Origin: Raphanus sativus
Lineage: Eukaryota > Streptophyta > Magnoliopsida > Brassicales > Brassicaceae
Reading direction: 5' to 3'
Length of the DNA: 64,000 nucleotides
Assembly: GCF_000801105.2 (NCBI RefSeq)
Contig: NC_079512.1
Span: 1,240,263 to 1,304,262 of the forward strand
This document shows, piece by piece, positions 1 to 11,844 of this stretch (the first letter of the stretch is position 1; each line of letters begins with the position of its first letter). The notes under the pieces were generated by a model, which was not told the origin of the DNA, did not search any database, and was given only the letters and a program-made list of their open reading frames with translations. The translations under genes were made by a program, and so were the position numbers.

Positions 1-1137
1 GTCTGGTTTGTTTATTTGTTATGTTGAGTTATATTTTGGTAAATTGGGGTTTTTGTTTCCTTTAGTTAAGGTGTGATGGCTATCTTGACAAGGCCAACCC
101 TATTATTAATTAGTGCTCTTCAATATATCGTGTAATTTTCTGTGTGTTTGTGTGTGATCTCCTTATCTTTCCACAGCATGAAAAGAAGTTCATCTACTCA
201 CTTGAGATTTTTTTCACATAAAGAGACTAATCTCATTCGTTCGTGATCAGTTGATGATCACTACGAGTTTGATGAAAATTGTTAACATCTGTAATTAGAT
301 TATGTAAATGCATAATTTAATTGAAAAAAAACTTTATAAGATATGGTGCATAAATGAATTTATAGTAGTTTTGTGGGGCGATATATGGAGAGCTTCTTTA
401 ACGAATGCAATGCAATATAACATCTTTGGGGCCATCAAGAATAGATCTAGAAGATTTAATTAATAACTTATATCTGAATGCGAGTGATTGCCAAATAAAT
501 CCATCGTGGCCACAATTAGTATCACATAAAAGAAAAAGTTTCGGCAATCAAAAAGAAAAGAAAAGAAAAGGATGCAAAAGGCTATGGCAGGCAGTGTCAG
601 TGTGTTAGGAACTTACGAGTTAGGACTTAGGCAGCCTTTTTATGGTTATTGGTTGGCCATTTCAATTTATTCAGTGGTTGGTTAGACTCAACCGGGGTCA
701 AGACATGAAGAAATAAAACTGAGTAGATTGCTCTTGTTAGGGTTCACGATGTCAACTAGTTTTCTTTAGGGTTTAAGGTATAAGTTACACAACAGCATTA
801 CAGCAACAACAATAAAATAAAGGGATCGATTTATCATTTCAGCACGCAATAGTTAAGTAGGAACAAGCTCACAATCTGGTTTACCAGAAACCTAACATTT
901 GTGTTGATTTTGCAAGATTGAGACATCTGACTAACCACTTACTATTATTAGTGGGTACTATCCAATTATGAAATTCGTTCAATCAAAACACATATTTTCA
1001 AGCTAATCTATCAAAAAAGATTCACAGTAAATTTCGTTAATTTCATTTTTTAAAAGAAAATTTTTACTGTTAACAAAATTGTCAAATAATTTTATGGGAT
1101 TTTAACATTTCATTGAAATGGAAAATAAAGACTCATG
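1..1137. other. AT-rich intergenic DNA
   Basis: No coding region with splice sites or a recognisable domain is seen on either strand. The short open frame near 405-608 has no domain and is not supported. The stretch could hold regulatory DNA of a gene left of the window. Confidence 0.5.
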
Positions 1138-1513
1138 TCTCTCAGGGCGTATTCAACTAAAGATTTGAAGTGATTTTTATTAAAATGACAAATTTACTGT
1201 TATTCAAACGTGGATTTTAAAAAACACTTTAAAATCCAGTGTTATTGAACTTGACATTTTATATAACACTCTGAAATCCACTGTTATTAAACAAAATTTA
1301 AGTTAGAGAATTTATAATGCTTTAAGTGTTTCTAGAGTGTTTGAGGAGAATTCCTTAGTTATAAAAATAAATATACAAATCCCACTGTTTTAGGTGAGAT
1401 TCTATAGTGTTTTAACAAAAATCACACCAAATTATCTAATTCTCCTGCAATCATCTAAAAACTCATTAAAAATCAAATCACTTCAAATTTCAGATTCAAT
1501 ACACTCCTCTCAG
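1138..1513. mobile_element. MITE with 8-bp target duplication (hAT-like)
   Basis: The termini are inverted: GGCGTATTCAACTAAAG...TTTGAAGTGATTT on the left, and on the right the reverse complement reads GAGTGTATTGAATCTGAAATTTGAAGTGATTT. They are flanked by TCTCTCAG (1138-1145) and CCTCTCAG (1506-1513), an 8-bp duplication with one mismatch, as expected for hAT elements. The interior (about 360 bp) is AT-rich and non-coding, with subrepeats of AAATCCA(C/G)TGTTATT. Superfamily assignment rests on TSD length and is inference. Confidence 0.65.
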
Positions 1514-3503
1514 AATGTCGATTTCTTTTAAAAAATAACGTCAAAAGTTATTTAATAACAAACACTATAAACGCTTTTTATGGATTCCAAATCTAATATG
1601 CTGCCTTTTTGACTAGCTTTCAAGCGTACATACTCCAATCAATGTCATGGCAAGTCGGGTCGACATTCTGCCATTTTCTCTACCTGCTAAAGATATAGAC
1701 ATAAAAATATACAAAAACAATATGGCCGGATACGATATGATAAAATATATTGTTATCATAACCTATCCACTGAATATATATTGAACCTAATTTTCTTGTA
1801 TGGCAGTGAGATATTACAAAAGAAGAAGCTAACTAGGAAAAGGACAAATGTTGGCAATGTTTAGAGAAGAAAAAAACATTTTCTATTATTTTCTTGTTGG
1901 TGGTGGTGGGTATTCTTTTTATTATAAACAGTTTACAAATATTATATGCATATACTCACTATTCAGTATAGATCTAATCATTATAAATCAACAAAAATAT
2001 ATACAATGATCAAATAATACTGTTTTCTTGACAAATACGTTTTCCCGAGTGTAAGTCTATTGAACGATTGTTATTATTTTACTAAGCATACATTGTGTGG
2101 TATGTTTTCGCACATGCTATTCTCAAAATCAAGATTACGAATACAGTCAAGAATTCAAATGGGGTCAAATATATATATATATATATTTTTTTTTTAAGTT
2201 AATAAAAAGAGAATAAAAAAGTTACAAACCCAATATTTTAAACAGTTCTAGAGAAAAAAAGAAGAATTCAAATGACTCGAGATAAAAGAGTAGTACTTAG
2301 CAAGACTATGTAATTTTATAATGAAAACCGACAAGAACAAACTTTAAATCATCAATAGACAGCTGATATATAGTTTACAAAAAAATTCAAAGAAAGAGTG
2401 TTTGATCAATTTCTAGAAAAGTTACGAAGAATACGACAAGACACAAAAAATCAAGATGAACACGTTCTGACGTTGTGCTCAACCTTCGCGTACGATTGCG
2501 AAAGAGAGAATGCAAATCTATGAGTGAACTGAACTTTCTGCTAATGAACAAAGAAAGTAAGATAATGAATATCAAAAAGCGTGTGGATAAGACTCGCACG
2601 TGCGTGGGGTCTCACTGAAAGAAAAAAAAATCATCTTCGATATCTTCATCTTTTTAACCTTTTTCACACCCTAGATTTCAGAGTAAAAGCTACATTTCAA
2701 ATTGTTTCTTTTTTGAAGGCAACATTTCAAATTGTTTCGTTTTATCTTTTCAATGGCATCATTAGCTTCTGTTACCAAATTTCAATACTATTGATTAACT
2801 ATTCGTATTTTCATTAACAAGAATTTATAGTTTCTTACATGCTTGAGGGATATGTTTGAGCTTCACAATATACGATCAATATATCCCAGTTACAAAAGAA
2901 AACAACAAAGTAGGTTTCAGAAAAAAAGAGACAGAAGATGGGTATTTACGTGACAGTTTGTAAGCTTATGCGTTGGAGGGTTTCTCATATATATGCATGA
3001 CTACTTGTAAGCTTGTGTTTGAATTATATTCGCAACTATGTAGTATGTATTATTTTACTTAGGTATTGATGTTATACACTATATATGTTCCCTTTCTTTT
3101 GTAAGCCTTTTTTTTACACATTGGTCTAGAATAGTCATTAAGATCCATATTCATCAACCATAATACCACATGCTGCGACAAACTTTTAGTTGCCTATCTT
3201 TATCATGATTCACATTCTTATCATCGGTTTAGTTTTTTTATAATTACCTAAAATAGATTGTCCAATAAACGAACTTAAGGAATTTATTTCTAATTTATAT
3301 ATCGAAAATTTAACTTAAGAACGTAACCTTGGTACGATACTTATGTTATTTTTTTTTTTGGACAAACCATAATTTCTATGCACAAATAATTCAATACTAA
3401 ATGATCTCATATTGCATATAGACTATATGTAGTACACACACTATATATATAATTTTGTGTAAAATTAAATGAAAATTCCATTTGATAGTTGGTGTTGTTT
3501 CAT
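1514..3503. other. AT-rich intergenic DNA
   Basis: No gene is supported. It contains a short (TA)n run near 2170-2186 and the oligo(A) micro-insertion at 2692-2738, listed separately. Weak open frames near 2387-2817 overlap simple T-rich sequence and have no domains. Confidence 0.5.
2692..2738 (-). repeat. oligo(A) micro-insertion with 17-bp target duplication
   Basis: ACATTTCAAATTGTTTC occurs at 2692-2708 and 2722-2738. The 13 bp between them (2709-2721) read TGCCTTC-A6 on the minus strand. This is a short stub ending in C, followed by an A-run, inside a perfect direct repeat, as expected of an extremely 5'-truncated LINE/SINE-type insertion. Confidence 0.7.
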
Positions 3504-3786
3504 TTAGAGTGTGATTGGTTAGTGTTCGAGTAAATGAGAGAAAATTAATTAGGTGAAAAAGAAAGGAAAAATGAAAATGGGAAAGAGAGAAAAATGAAGT
3601 AAATACTTTTACTCTTGTGGATATGAGAGTAAACATGTGTCTACACTTACCTCTATTTGAATAGTAATGGGAGGAAATAAAAAGAAACACACTTTCACCT
3701 GACTGGAAAATTGCTGGAGCAACTAGGAGTAAATGTTTTTTCTCCTCTAATTTTTATTCCAAAAGTGACAACCAATCACACTCTTA
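3504..3786. mobile_element. MITE, Tourist/Harbinger-like (TTA target duplication)
   Basis: Terminal inverted repeats GAGTGTGATTGGTTRGT start at 3507 and end at 3783. Both sides are bordered by TTA (3504-3506 and 3784-3786), matching the TWA target preference of PIF/Harbinger MITEs. The element is about 277 bp, has a purine-rich interior and is non-coding. Confidence 0.7.
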
Positions 3787-5470
3787 AAGTGATGCATACG
3801 ACAATTTGGGTCCATAACTCCATTTCAAAAACTATTCCTAAATTTTTCTAATGGGCTTCAGAATATCATATGATTATAACACCATTTAGTTTCTAGCTAA
3901 AGCCCATTAAGACAAATATTCTATCAATCAGTTCACACCGCATCTATGCCTCAAATGTCGAAGAAAATTGCAGCGTCTCCATGAAGATTGGTATGTTACT
4001 ATGTTCATGATGTTGTTTTTGGTACACACCTCTCATTTGAAAAAAAGGCAGCTGATAACTGCGTAAGGCAATGTATCCCAAACTTTTGTATGAGACATCG
4101 AAGAAATTACTCTAGAAATATGCAATCAAGTCTGCGGAAATGTATGCATCAATTCTAAAAGCAATGGGATGTTTTGTGTCCGTTCAAATGGTAAGCATAT
4201 GATGAATAGTAATTTGATCACTTAAGGACTTAAATGTCCTGGATACTAAAGGTGGATTGCGACATACTCACTATATTTCATATTACATGATGTTTTACTT
4301 TATTGCACAAATATTAAAAAAATATTTTATCAAAAGTATCACTAAAATATAACTTTAAATTAATTATTATATTTATAGATATAAATAACAAAAATGTAAT
4401 TGGCTATACAGTTTTTGATAATGTTAAAGTTATATAAATTTGTACAAACATCATATACTTATGAAATAACAAAATTTCTCAAAAACATCATGTATATTGA
4501 AACAAAGAGAAAACAATGTTCGACAATATGCATAAAGTTCGTTTGTTTTTATATATGAAAATTAAATTAGTAAATGTACATGGATTTTGTAATCTATTTA
4601 AGTATCATGATTTTTTGCACAGAAAAAAAAATATAATATATTGGTAAAATTTTCACTTAATATTTTGCTAATAGTACTACTAGATAGATGATAGGTCTAG
4701 GTTGCAAAGTAAATTGAGGAGACTCTTGAGCTTACTAAGATTTTGTTTGTGCAAATAAATAGCTAGTCATCCTAAGCTCATAGCCGGTATTCATAAAGAT
4801 AAGTTTTGGTGCAATATTAAACACGTCAACTTCAATTCATGCTACAAATTATAAATCTAATTGTGAAACTATAAGATCTCAATATATAAAAAGACGTCAA
4901 GAGAGGCATAACTCTTGTGCATATGGACGTGTTCACTGGTTAGTATTCACTGAATCAGCTCGATTTCAATGTTGTGCTGGTTTCGATTCTGATTAAACAA
5001 ACAATATGATTGTTCATATACTACACTTAATATGCCTAATCTTTTCCTTGTGTGCTTGTTTTCTATAGATTTCTGGTATTCTTCAATCCAAAATATTAAT
5101 ATACTACATACCAAACTCTTGATCGGAATTTAAGTTAGCCGGTCCGGTCCCCCCCCACCCGGTTATTGGTGAAGTGTAAAAATGTTTAGGTATCGGTCGT
5201 CCCCTAGTGAATAAATGTGTCCACACTGATGAGGGGATCCTAGACTAATTTCAAGAACTTTTGGGATAAATACGCTAAACCTATAAGAATAAAAGGAGTG
5301 AGATAAAAAAAATAAAGCCTCAATTAGTAAATAATCCTACTTTAATTAAAAAAGAGAGAGCGTAGCTCAGTAGCCGTCCGATGAAGTTCTAACTACACGT
5401 GTTCAATGATGAAGCAACCGACTATAAAAAAGTGATAAAAATATAAATAAAGTAAATGAAAAGGAGGAAA
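3787..5470. other. intergenic DNA upstream of SOV
   Basis: Apart from the degenerate MITE at 4267-4509, nothing is supported. A pyrimidine-rich stretch begins near 5525, probably the SOV leader. No other gene is seen. Confidence 0.45.
4267..4509. mobile_element. degenerate Stowaway-like MITE
   Basis: The left end CTCACTATATTTCATATTACATGATGTTTTA pattern (4267 on) is matched in inverted orientation by the sequence ending at 4509 (AAACATCATGTATATTGAAACAAAGAG on the plus strand). The flanking TA and the CATGATGTTTT subterminal motif also occur in the element at 60303-60512, suggesting one family. The copy is old and its ends are approximate. Confidence 0.5.
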
Positions 5471-5524
5471 AAAAAGCAATACAGTCGGCGCAAATCCGCC
5501 GACCAAAAAATCATCATCATCATT

Positions 5525-5787
5525 AAGGTCGTTATCTTCTCTATTCTCTTCTCTTCGGCTCAATCAACCAACCAATCACCTTTCTTCTTCTTTAATTCAT
5601 CTCATTAATTAAGAGATCCCTCCATCTCCTTCTTTCTTCTTCTTCTCTCATCGTCGCGAACTCGCGATTTCTACCGTTTCTCAAATTTGTGTTTCTTCCG
5701 TTTCTTAATTTTTGATCTGATCGGAAGAAAACCTAGGGTTTTAGCTTCGTTAGAGTTTATATATATATACATATACTTTTGGGATCG
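5525..5787 (+). promoter_or_regulatory. probable 5' leader of the SOV gene
   Basis: Pyrimidine-rich, CT-repeat sequence (TTCTTCTTTCTTCTTCTTC type) runs into the first ATG of the SOV reading frame at 5788. Such CT-rich leaders are common just upstream of plant start codons. The transcription start was not located. Confidence 0.4.
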
Positions 5788-8700
5788 ATGAAGAGTGTTT
5801 CCGCGGAACAATCAGCCAAAGCTTGTGAGCGGATCGAGAACGGCGACAAGGATAATAAGAAGAAGAAGCGGAGAGGTAGTCGCCGATCTAAGAACACCTC
5901 CTCAGGTATATATATCGATTTCATTTTTCGGTAGCTCTATAGATCTGGATTAGTTTCATCATAGATCTCACTATGTTTGATGATGATGTGAATAGCTAGG
6001 ATTCGAAGTAGGAGCTTCCTTCAACTGATTCGCTTCTGTTATTTGATGTTAATAGAGATTCTGAGGTCGAATCGAATGAATATTAGTAGCATTTGATGAT
6101 CTCGCAATGTAACTGTTAACGATTTTGAAGTAAGACACTTAGATTTGGTTTTTCTATGATGAGATCTCACTAGGTTGAGGTGAATTGCTACGATTTGAAG
6201 TAGGATCTTCATTTAGCTGATTAGCTTTCTGTGATTAGATGTTCGGATCTTGAGTCCAATGAATACTAGTAATCTCACTGTCAAAGATTGAGAATCTAAG
6301 ACGTTCTGAGCTTTGAGCTGGATGAATATTAGTAGCTTTTGATCTCACAATGTAACCGTCAAAAGATTGAGAAGTAAACACAATTCTGAAGTGAGATTGA
6401 TATACATAATCAACCGTTCAATAAATCACTAGGTGTTAATTATAAAACACCGTACATATTAATCTCAGATGTTTAGCTTGAGTTGGATGAATGTTAGTTT
6501 GCTTATAACTTACGAAACCTTTAATGTCTGTAAACAGTAGGTTGTGTGATAGAAGATACCCATGTAGAGTCATCAGATGGTGGAGCTAGTGGGAGTAAAG
6601 GAAATGATTGTGCGAGATCGGAGTTGGATAATCCCAACGAGTTGACGAGAGCGTCTAATGTTGCTTTCAACTCTATGCCTGGAAGTCCGTTGGTTTCTTC
6701 TGCTGAAGTTAGTAAACAGTTGTTGTCCAAGTCGTGTCCTGATCCTAGGGACTGTGAGCAGTCTTGTAGAATGGATGGTGACTTGTACCAGCAGGTTGAG
6801 TGTGTCTCGCAGAGGAAGATTTTCTCTTCTCACTGGTCTTTCGATGCTGTGAATGAAGCTTTAGAGGTTTGTGTGACTGAGATGTTCTCTTTGTTATATT
6901 TTCTTCATGATAATAGTAGTGATTAATAGCTAGTTGTGTTCATTTCTGTAGAGGGGTGAAGTTTATAAGGCACTGTTTCGGGTGAATGCTCATAACCGCA
7001 GTGAGGTAAGAAGTAACATCTGATTTTCAAATAGACCTCTTGTTGCTAACCGTTGGTTTCTTCTGCTCATTTTGATTTTTTTTTCCTTTTGAAGGCTTAC
7101 TGTAAGATTGATGGAGTCCCTACAGATATTCTAATCAATGGAAATGTTGGGCAAAATAGAGCAGTAAGTTTTGGGTTGATTTATGTTTATTTTGCACGCT
7201 ACAACGATCTCCTTCCTTTTGGCCCATGTTTGAGAGGTTTTCAAGTGCATTCTTGTGTTTCTGTATATAGGTGGAGGGAGATACTGTTGCTGTTAAACTG
7301 GATCCACTCTCACTATGGCCAAAGATGAAAGGATTTGTTACGGAAAATGTTGCCAAGCCTGAAGAAACGAACAGTCCCCCAGAAAAAGATAAGCATATCA
7401 GCCATTTGGAAAGAGGCGAGATAGATGCTCAACAGAACAAATGTTTAGTTATAGGTCAAGGAGCTGAGAACTATGTTTCTCGCAACTCTATACCATTACT
7501 GGATTCATGTTCTTCTAGTGAGCAGAAAGGAAATGGCAATGTGGTTGAGAAGCTATGCGCCATCCTTAGTTCCTTCCCCATCAAACGGCCGACCGGACAA
7601 GTAGTTGCTGTTGTTGAAAAATCACTTGTGAGAGATTCTATTGTTGGCTTGCTGGATGTGAAGCGATGGATTCATTACAAGGAAGGTAATGCAAGAACGG
7701 GCAAGTCTCCTTTGTCTTATTCTGATGATGGTTACGTCCAACTGATGCCTGCAGACCCTAGGTTTACTAAACTGATCGTTCCTTTCCATGCCTTACCTGG
7801 AAGCATTCGAGCAAGACTTGAGAATATGGATCCAACTCTCGAGGCAGAGCTGGTAGCTGCACAAATTGTGGACTGGAGCGAAGGGAGTCAGTTTCCCCTA
7901 GCTCAGATTACACATATGTTTGGCCGCGGCAGTGAACTGGAGCCCCAGATCAACGCCATATTGTATCAGAACTCGGTTTGCGATTCTGAGTTTTCTCATG
8001 ACTCGCTTGCTTGCCTTCCACGTGCTCCATGGGAAGTACCAGAAGAAGAGGTTCGACGTAGAAAAGATCTGAGAGACCTGTGTGTGTTTACCATCGACCC
8101 CTCAACGGCCTCAGACCTCGATGATGCTCTATCAGTGCAATGTTTACCCGGCGGTTTTTTAAGAGTCGGTGTTCACATTGCTGATGTCTCCTATTTCGTT
8201 TTACCAGACACTGCCCTTGACGCAGAAGCTCAGTTTAGGTCGACAAGTGTTTACATGCTGCGGAGGAAAATACCAATGTTGCCTCCATCGTTGTCGGACA
8301 ACGTAGGTTCACTTAATCCAGGAGTTGATAGGCTTGCTTTCTCTATCTTCTTGGATTTGAACAGAGAAGGGGTTGTGACAGATCGCTGGATTGGTCGTAC
8401 TGTTATAAGATCGTGCTGCAAACTTTCGTATGACCATGCTCAAGACATTATAGATGGGAAGCATGACGTTGCAGCGAATGGCTGGCCTTCTTTGCACGGA
8501 CCTTTCGAGTGGAGTGATGTAGTTCGATCCGTCAAACAGCTTAGTGAGCTTTCCACCCATTTAAGGGAAAAAAGGTTTAGAAATGGAGCTTTGCAGCTTG
8601 AGAATTCGAAACCTTCTTTCCTCTTTGACGAACATGGAGTCCCGTATGATTTTGTGTTGTACCCTACAAAGGCCTCAATCCATCTCGTTGAGGAGTTTAT

Positions 8701-9946
8701 GCTTTTAGCAAACATGACAGCGGCTGAGGTGATCTCTCGAGCTTACCCTGACAGTGCACTGCTCCGGAGGCACCCAGAACCTAATCTCCGCAAGCTCAAA
8801 GAGTTTGAAGGCTTTTGTTCAAAGCATGGCATGGAGTTGGACGGTTCTTCTTCTGGCCGGTTCCATGAGTCTTTGGAGAAAATCACTGAAACACTCAAGG
8901 ACGATGCAGTTTTTGTAGACATTCTCAACAACTACGCAATGAAACCAATGCAATCTGCGTCTTACTTCTGCACCGGGAACTTGAAAGACAATGTTGCTGA
9001 GTGGGGACACTACGCACTAGCTGTTCCTCTCTACACTCACTTCACATCTCCTCTTCGACGGTACCCTGACATAGTCGTCCACCGTGCCGTAGCGGCTGCG
9101 CTCGAAGCTGAGGAGTGTTTCTTAAAGCAGAAGCAAATATCATCAGTCGATGAAACGAGAAGCTGCTTCACTGGTGTTCGTTTCGATAAAGATGCTGTAG
9201 AATCTATGGAAGGGAAAGAAGCGTTAACGGTCGCTGGTTTGAAACACGGTGTTCCCTCCACTGAAAGGGTCTCTGAGATCGCTGCTTATTGCAATGAGAG
9301 GAAGTTGGCCTCTCGAAGAGTCAAAGATGCTTGTGATAAGCTCTACGCTTGGTGTGTTCTAAAGAGTAAAAAGGCAAGTACAATTGGAATCTTCTGATGT
9401 TTATGTTTGCTGATTAATTAATCTCATTTTGTTTTCCTTCTCTGCAGGTGTTTCCATGCGAAGCTAGAGTAATGAACTTAGGACCATCGTTTATGACTAT
9501 TTACATTAGCAAGCTTGGCGTAAGTCTCTTCTTATTCATTCACTATCTATAAAACTAAACGAAAATCCATTTTTACAATTTTACGTGATGTACAGATTGA
9601 ACGGAGGATATACTACGACCGTATCGAAGGCCTGTGTGCAGACTGGCTCGAGGCGACATCAACCTTAATCCTCGATAAAATCGAGTTCAAGAGAGGTGGA
9701 AGAGGCTACTTGAAGCCCTTGAAAGAGGTTGCTTATTTGGTGAGTCCTAGTGACATGTGCGTTGCTAAATGCAGTGCAATGTCTATTAGTGACACCACCG
9801 AGCGGAGAGAAGAAGTTGTCCCTGCGGTTTTTCCTCTGACCGTCCAAGTGTTCTCGACCATCCCTGTGGCTCTTCACGCTGTTGGTGGAGATGATGGTCC
9901 GCTTGACATAGGAGCGAGACTCTACATGACTTCATATTATAGATGA
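5788..9946 (+). CDS. SOV: DIS3-like 3'-5' exoribonuclease 2 (SOV), 7 exons
   Basis: RNase II/R family enzyme that degrades RNA 3' to 5' in the cytoplasm without the exosome. Exons: 5788-5905, 6541-6866 (acceptor at 6538 also possible), 6952-7005, 7095-7163, 7271-9373, 9448-9519, 9596-9946; phases agree and give about 1030 residues, close to the Arabidopsis protein as I recall it. The start is the first ATG, opening a Lys-rich basic N-terminus. Cold-shock-type domains precede the RNB domain. The RNB metal site is visible as IDPSTASDLDDALS with D465, D471, D473 and D474. The conserved C-terminal block TSPLRRYPDIVVHR is intact. No PIN domain is present, as usual for DIS3L2 rather than DIS3/RRP44. 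Intron 5 needs a GC donor (9374). No disruption was seen, so the gene is probably functional. In Arabidopsis, Col-0 is known to carry a weak SOV allele; I could not judge that residue here. Confidence 0.93.
9374..9447 (+). other. GC-AG intron of SOV (intron 5)
   Basis: The exon ends ...AAG followed by GCAAGT, the classic strong GC donor context. The acceptor is TCTGCAG, and the next exon reads GTG TTT CCA TGC GAA (VFPCE). A GT donor three bases further (AAGTACA) would put a stop codon early in the next exon, so only the GC donor keeps the frame and the conserved KSKK-VFPCEARV sequence. Confidence 0.85.
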
Positions 9947-11579
9947 TTGGAGCAAAGATCTCTATCTGAAGATGCCAGGTTACATAGCAGCTGTTATATA
10001 TATTTTTTCACATTACAGTTGCTGACAGAAAAAAAAAATAATCATGAATACGGTTTAGTAGTTTGAAGATACATAGAGACCAGGGTGGGGGAACTTGCCG
10101 TTGTTTTTTTGGTTCGGTTGAGTTCCTCATTGGTTCGAAGTTGTGTTTTAAAAATGTGTTTCGTTTTCTTTTGTTTCGGTGGATCTCGCTTTTGCCCAAT
10201 ATGTTTTAGTTTTGGGTTGGGCGAAATCATCACAAGCTTTGTACTTGTATTGTTCCGTTAAGAGGGAGTAAACAAGTCTCTGATAATGAACTTACGACAT
10301 AAAATCTTAATTGTATTATGTTTCAATTTAGTTAGAAGTGCATTAGGGTCAAAGTGATGATGTTATACGACATGGCTTGAGGCTAGAGAGTTCAAGACTG
10401 AAAAGCTATATATTATAAGAGGGATCTTGATTTTAAAAAATCTAACATTAGTCACTTTCACGAGGCTATTTTGAAAAGATGCATTACTTTAACAACTTGG
10501 TGACAGAAAAGGCCTACTTGAAGCCACAAAGAGTAAGTGGAGTCGAAGGCCAGCTTTCTCCTTTTTTTACCATAAGATTTGATACCTAACCAATTAAAAA
10601 AACTTGGTGGCGTCATCTCCAAAGCGGCTTGGCCCCACGAATCATGAGTCTTGTTGTGAATTCCCACTGACGTACAAACATCCAAAACATGTTTTGAGCT
10701 TCAGATCTCTCTTCTCGTTTTCTCAAACCGGAGCTACCATGGCCACAACTTCGATCCAAAACGAGTCGACTAATTAGCAGACTCAGAGACCCGTCCATGC
10801 AAGCATGCCTTTTAGCAGCCTAAAGCATTATACTAAAATTATAAGTTTAATGCATTTAACCTTGTAAATTTTTGGCTCCTAAAGCTTTTGTTTAATGGGC
10901 TTTAGCACACATGCGTCTACGTGATCATTTCGTAGGGTCTTTGTTTTCTTAGTGATCTCTCTAGTTCTTGTGTTAATCAAAATGATGAAAAGGGCATGCT
11001 TCGATTCTCGTGTTTGGAATTTTACTATTTGAATTCCTATTTGTGTTTTGGCACTGCTTTTGCAACATTGGAAGCTGCTGTTCTGTCAATTTGGATTTGT
11101 GCGATTTGGACATCCACTTTTGTTCATGCCGGTACGGTCCCACGAATTAGAGCCTTTTACACCTTACACGAATGCCCATGTCATCGATCAGTCCAAGTTT
11201 TCATCCTTTAAAGCCTTTTTCAGCTCGTTGACTCAAATAAGCATCTTCTTGTTTGTTCTATAGAGAAGTGTTGATCTTAGGGTAAAGACTGGCATACGTT
11301 ACTGATCTCTTATACGCACAATAGATTTTGCATTTTCTCTAAAGATGAAGAGACTAGTCTCAAGTTTAATAGAATAGTCTGTTTTCAAAAAAAAAAATAG
11401 TTAGAGAATAGTCTCAAGTTTCTTCTTCGGTTCCATTTGAATAGAGACTTTGATTCAGTAAAGCAAGCTAATAAAATAAGTTTACATTACTATATGAGTA
11501 AAGTAGTAGGCGCTGTTTTCATCTTATGCATTGATTTGTTTAGTTTAATTAGTCTTTGCGGGTCTTAGATTTAGTTAAT
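9947..11579. other. intergenic DNA between SOV and MORN genes
   Basis: This holds the 3' flank of SOV and then sequence without a supported gene. Arabidopsis has an aminotransferase gene (At1g77670, from memory) between these two genes. I see none of it here, which suggests loss or relocation. The short minus-strand open frames at 10458-10798 have no recognisable domain. Confidence 0.45.
11371..11414 (+). repeat. oligo(A) micro-insertion with 10-bp target duplication
   Basis: AGAATAGTCT at 11371-11380 and 11405-11414 flank 24 bp reading GTTTTC-A11-TAGTTAG. The neighbouring AGTCTCAAGTTT also occurs twice (about 11356 and 11410), so the local history may be more complex than one insertion. Confidence 0.5.
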
Positions 11580-11844
11580 TACTCCCTCCGTTTTTTAAAG
11601 AGTGTCGTTGTGACATTTTTCATACAGTTTAAGAAAATTGTTAAAATATATGTAAGTTGTAATTAATTATACCTTTTTGACCAATAGTATTTTAGATAAA
11701 TAAAATTATTTATAAAATCAATGCAGTTTGCAATTAATTTTCAGCTGAAAGTTAGTATAATTTACATTGGAATTGTAAAGTGACACTCTTTGTGTAACAA
11801 GAAAATGAGTTCAGAATGACACTTATTATGAAACAGAGGGAGTA
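11580..11844. mobile_element. Stowaway MITE
   Basis: Typical Stowaway termini CTCCCTCCGTTTT (from 11582) and AAACAGAGGGAG (to 11842) are flanked by the TA duplication (11580-11581, 11843-11844). The element is 261 bp, AT-rich and non-coding. Confidence 0.85.

Noticed and set aside
3340..3380. T11-GGACAAA resembling another oligo(A) micro-insertion
   Set aside because: The stub fits (TTTGTCC-A11 on minus), but no flanking direct repeat could be found.
5355..5385. tRNA-like words (GCGTAGCTCAGTAGCC) upstream of SOV
   Set aside because: There is no foldable acceptor, anticodon and T-arm set around it.
6573..9261. Several minus-strand and alternative-frame ORFs across the SOV exons
   Set aside because: Shadows of the conserved SOV frame.
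10458..10798. Minus-strand frames in the SOV-MORN spacer as a remnant of the missing aminotransferase gene
   Set aside because: No aminotransferase motif, such as a PLP lysine context, is seen in any frame.
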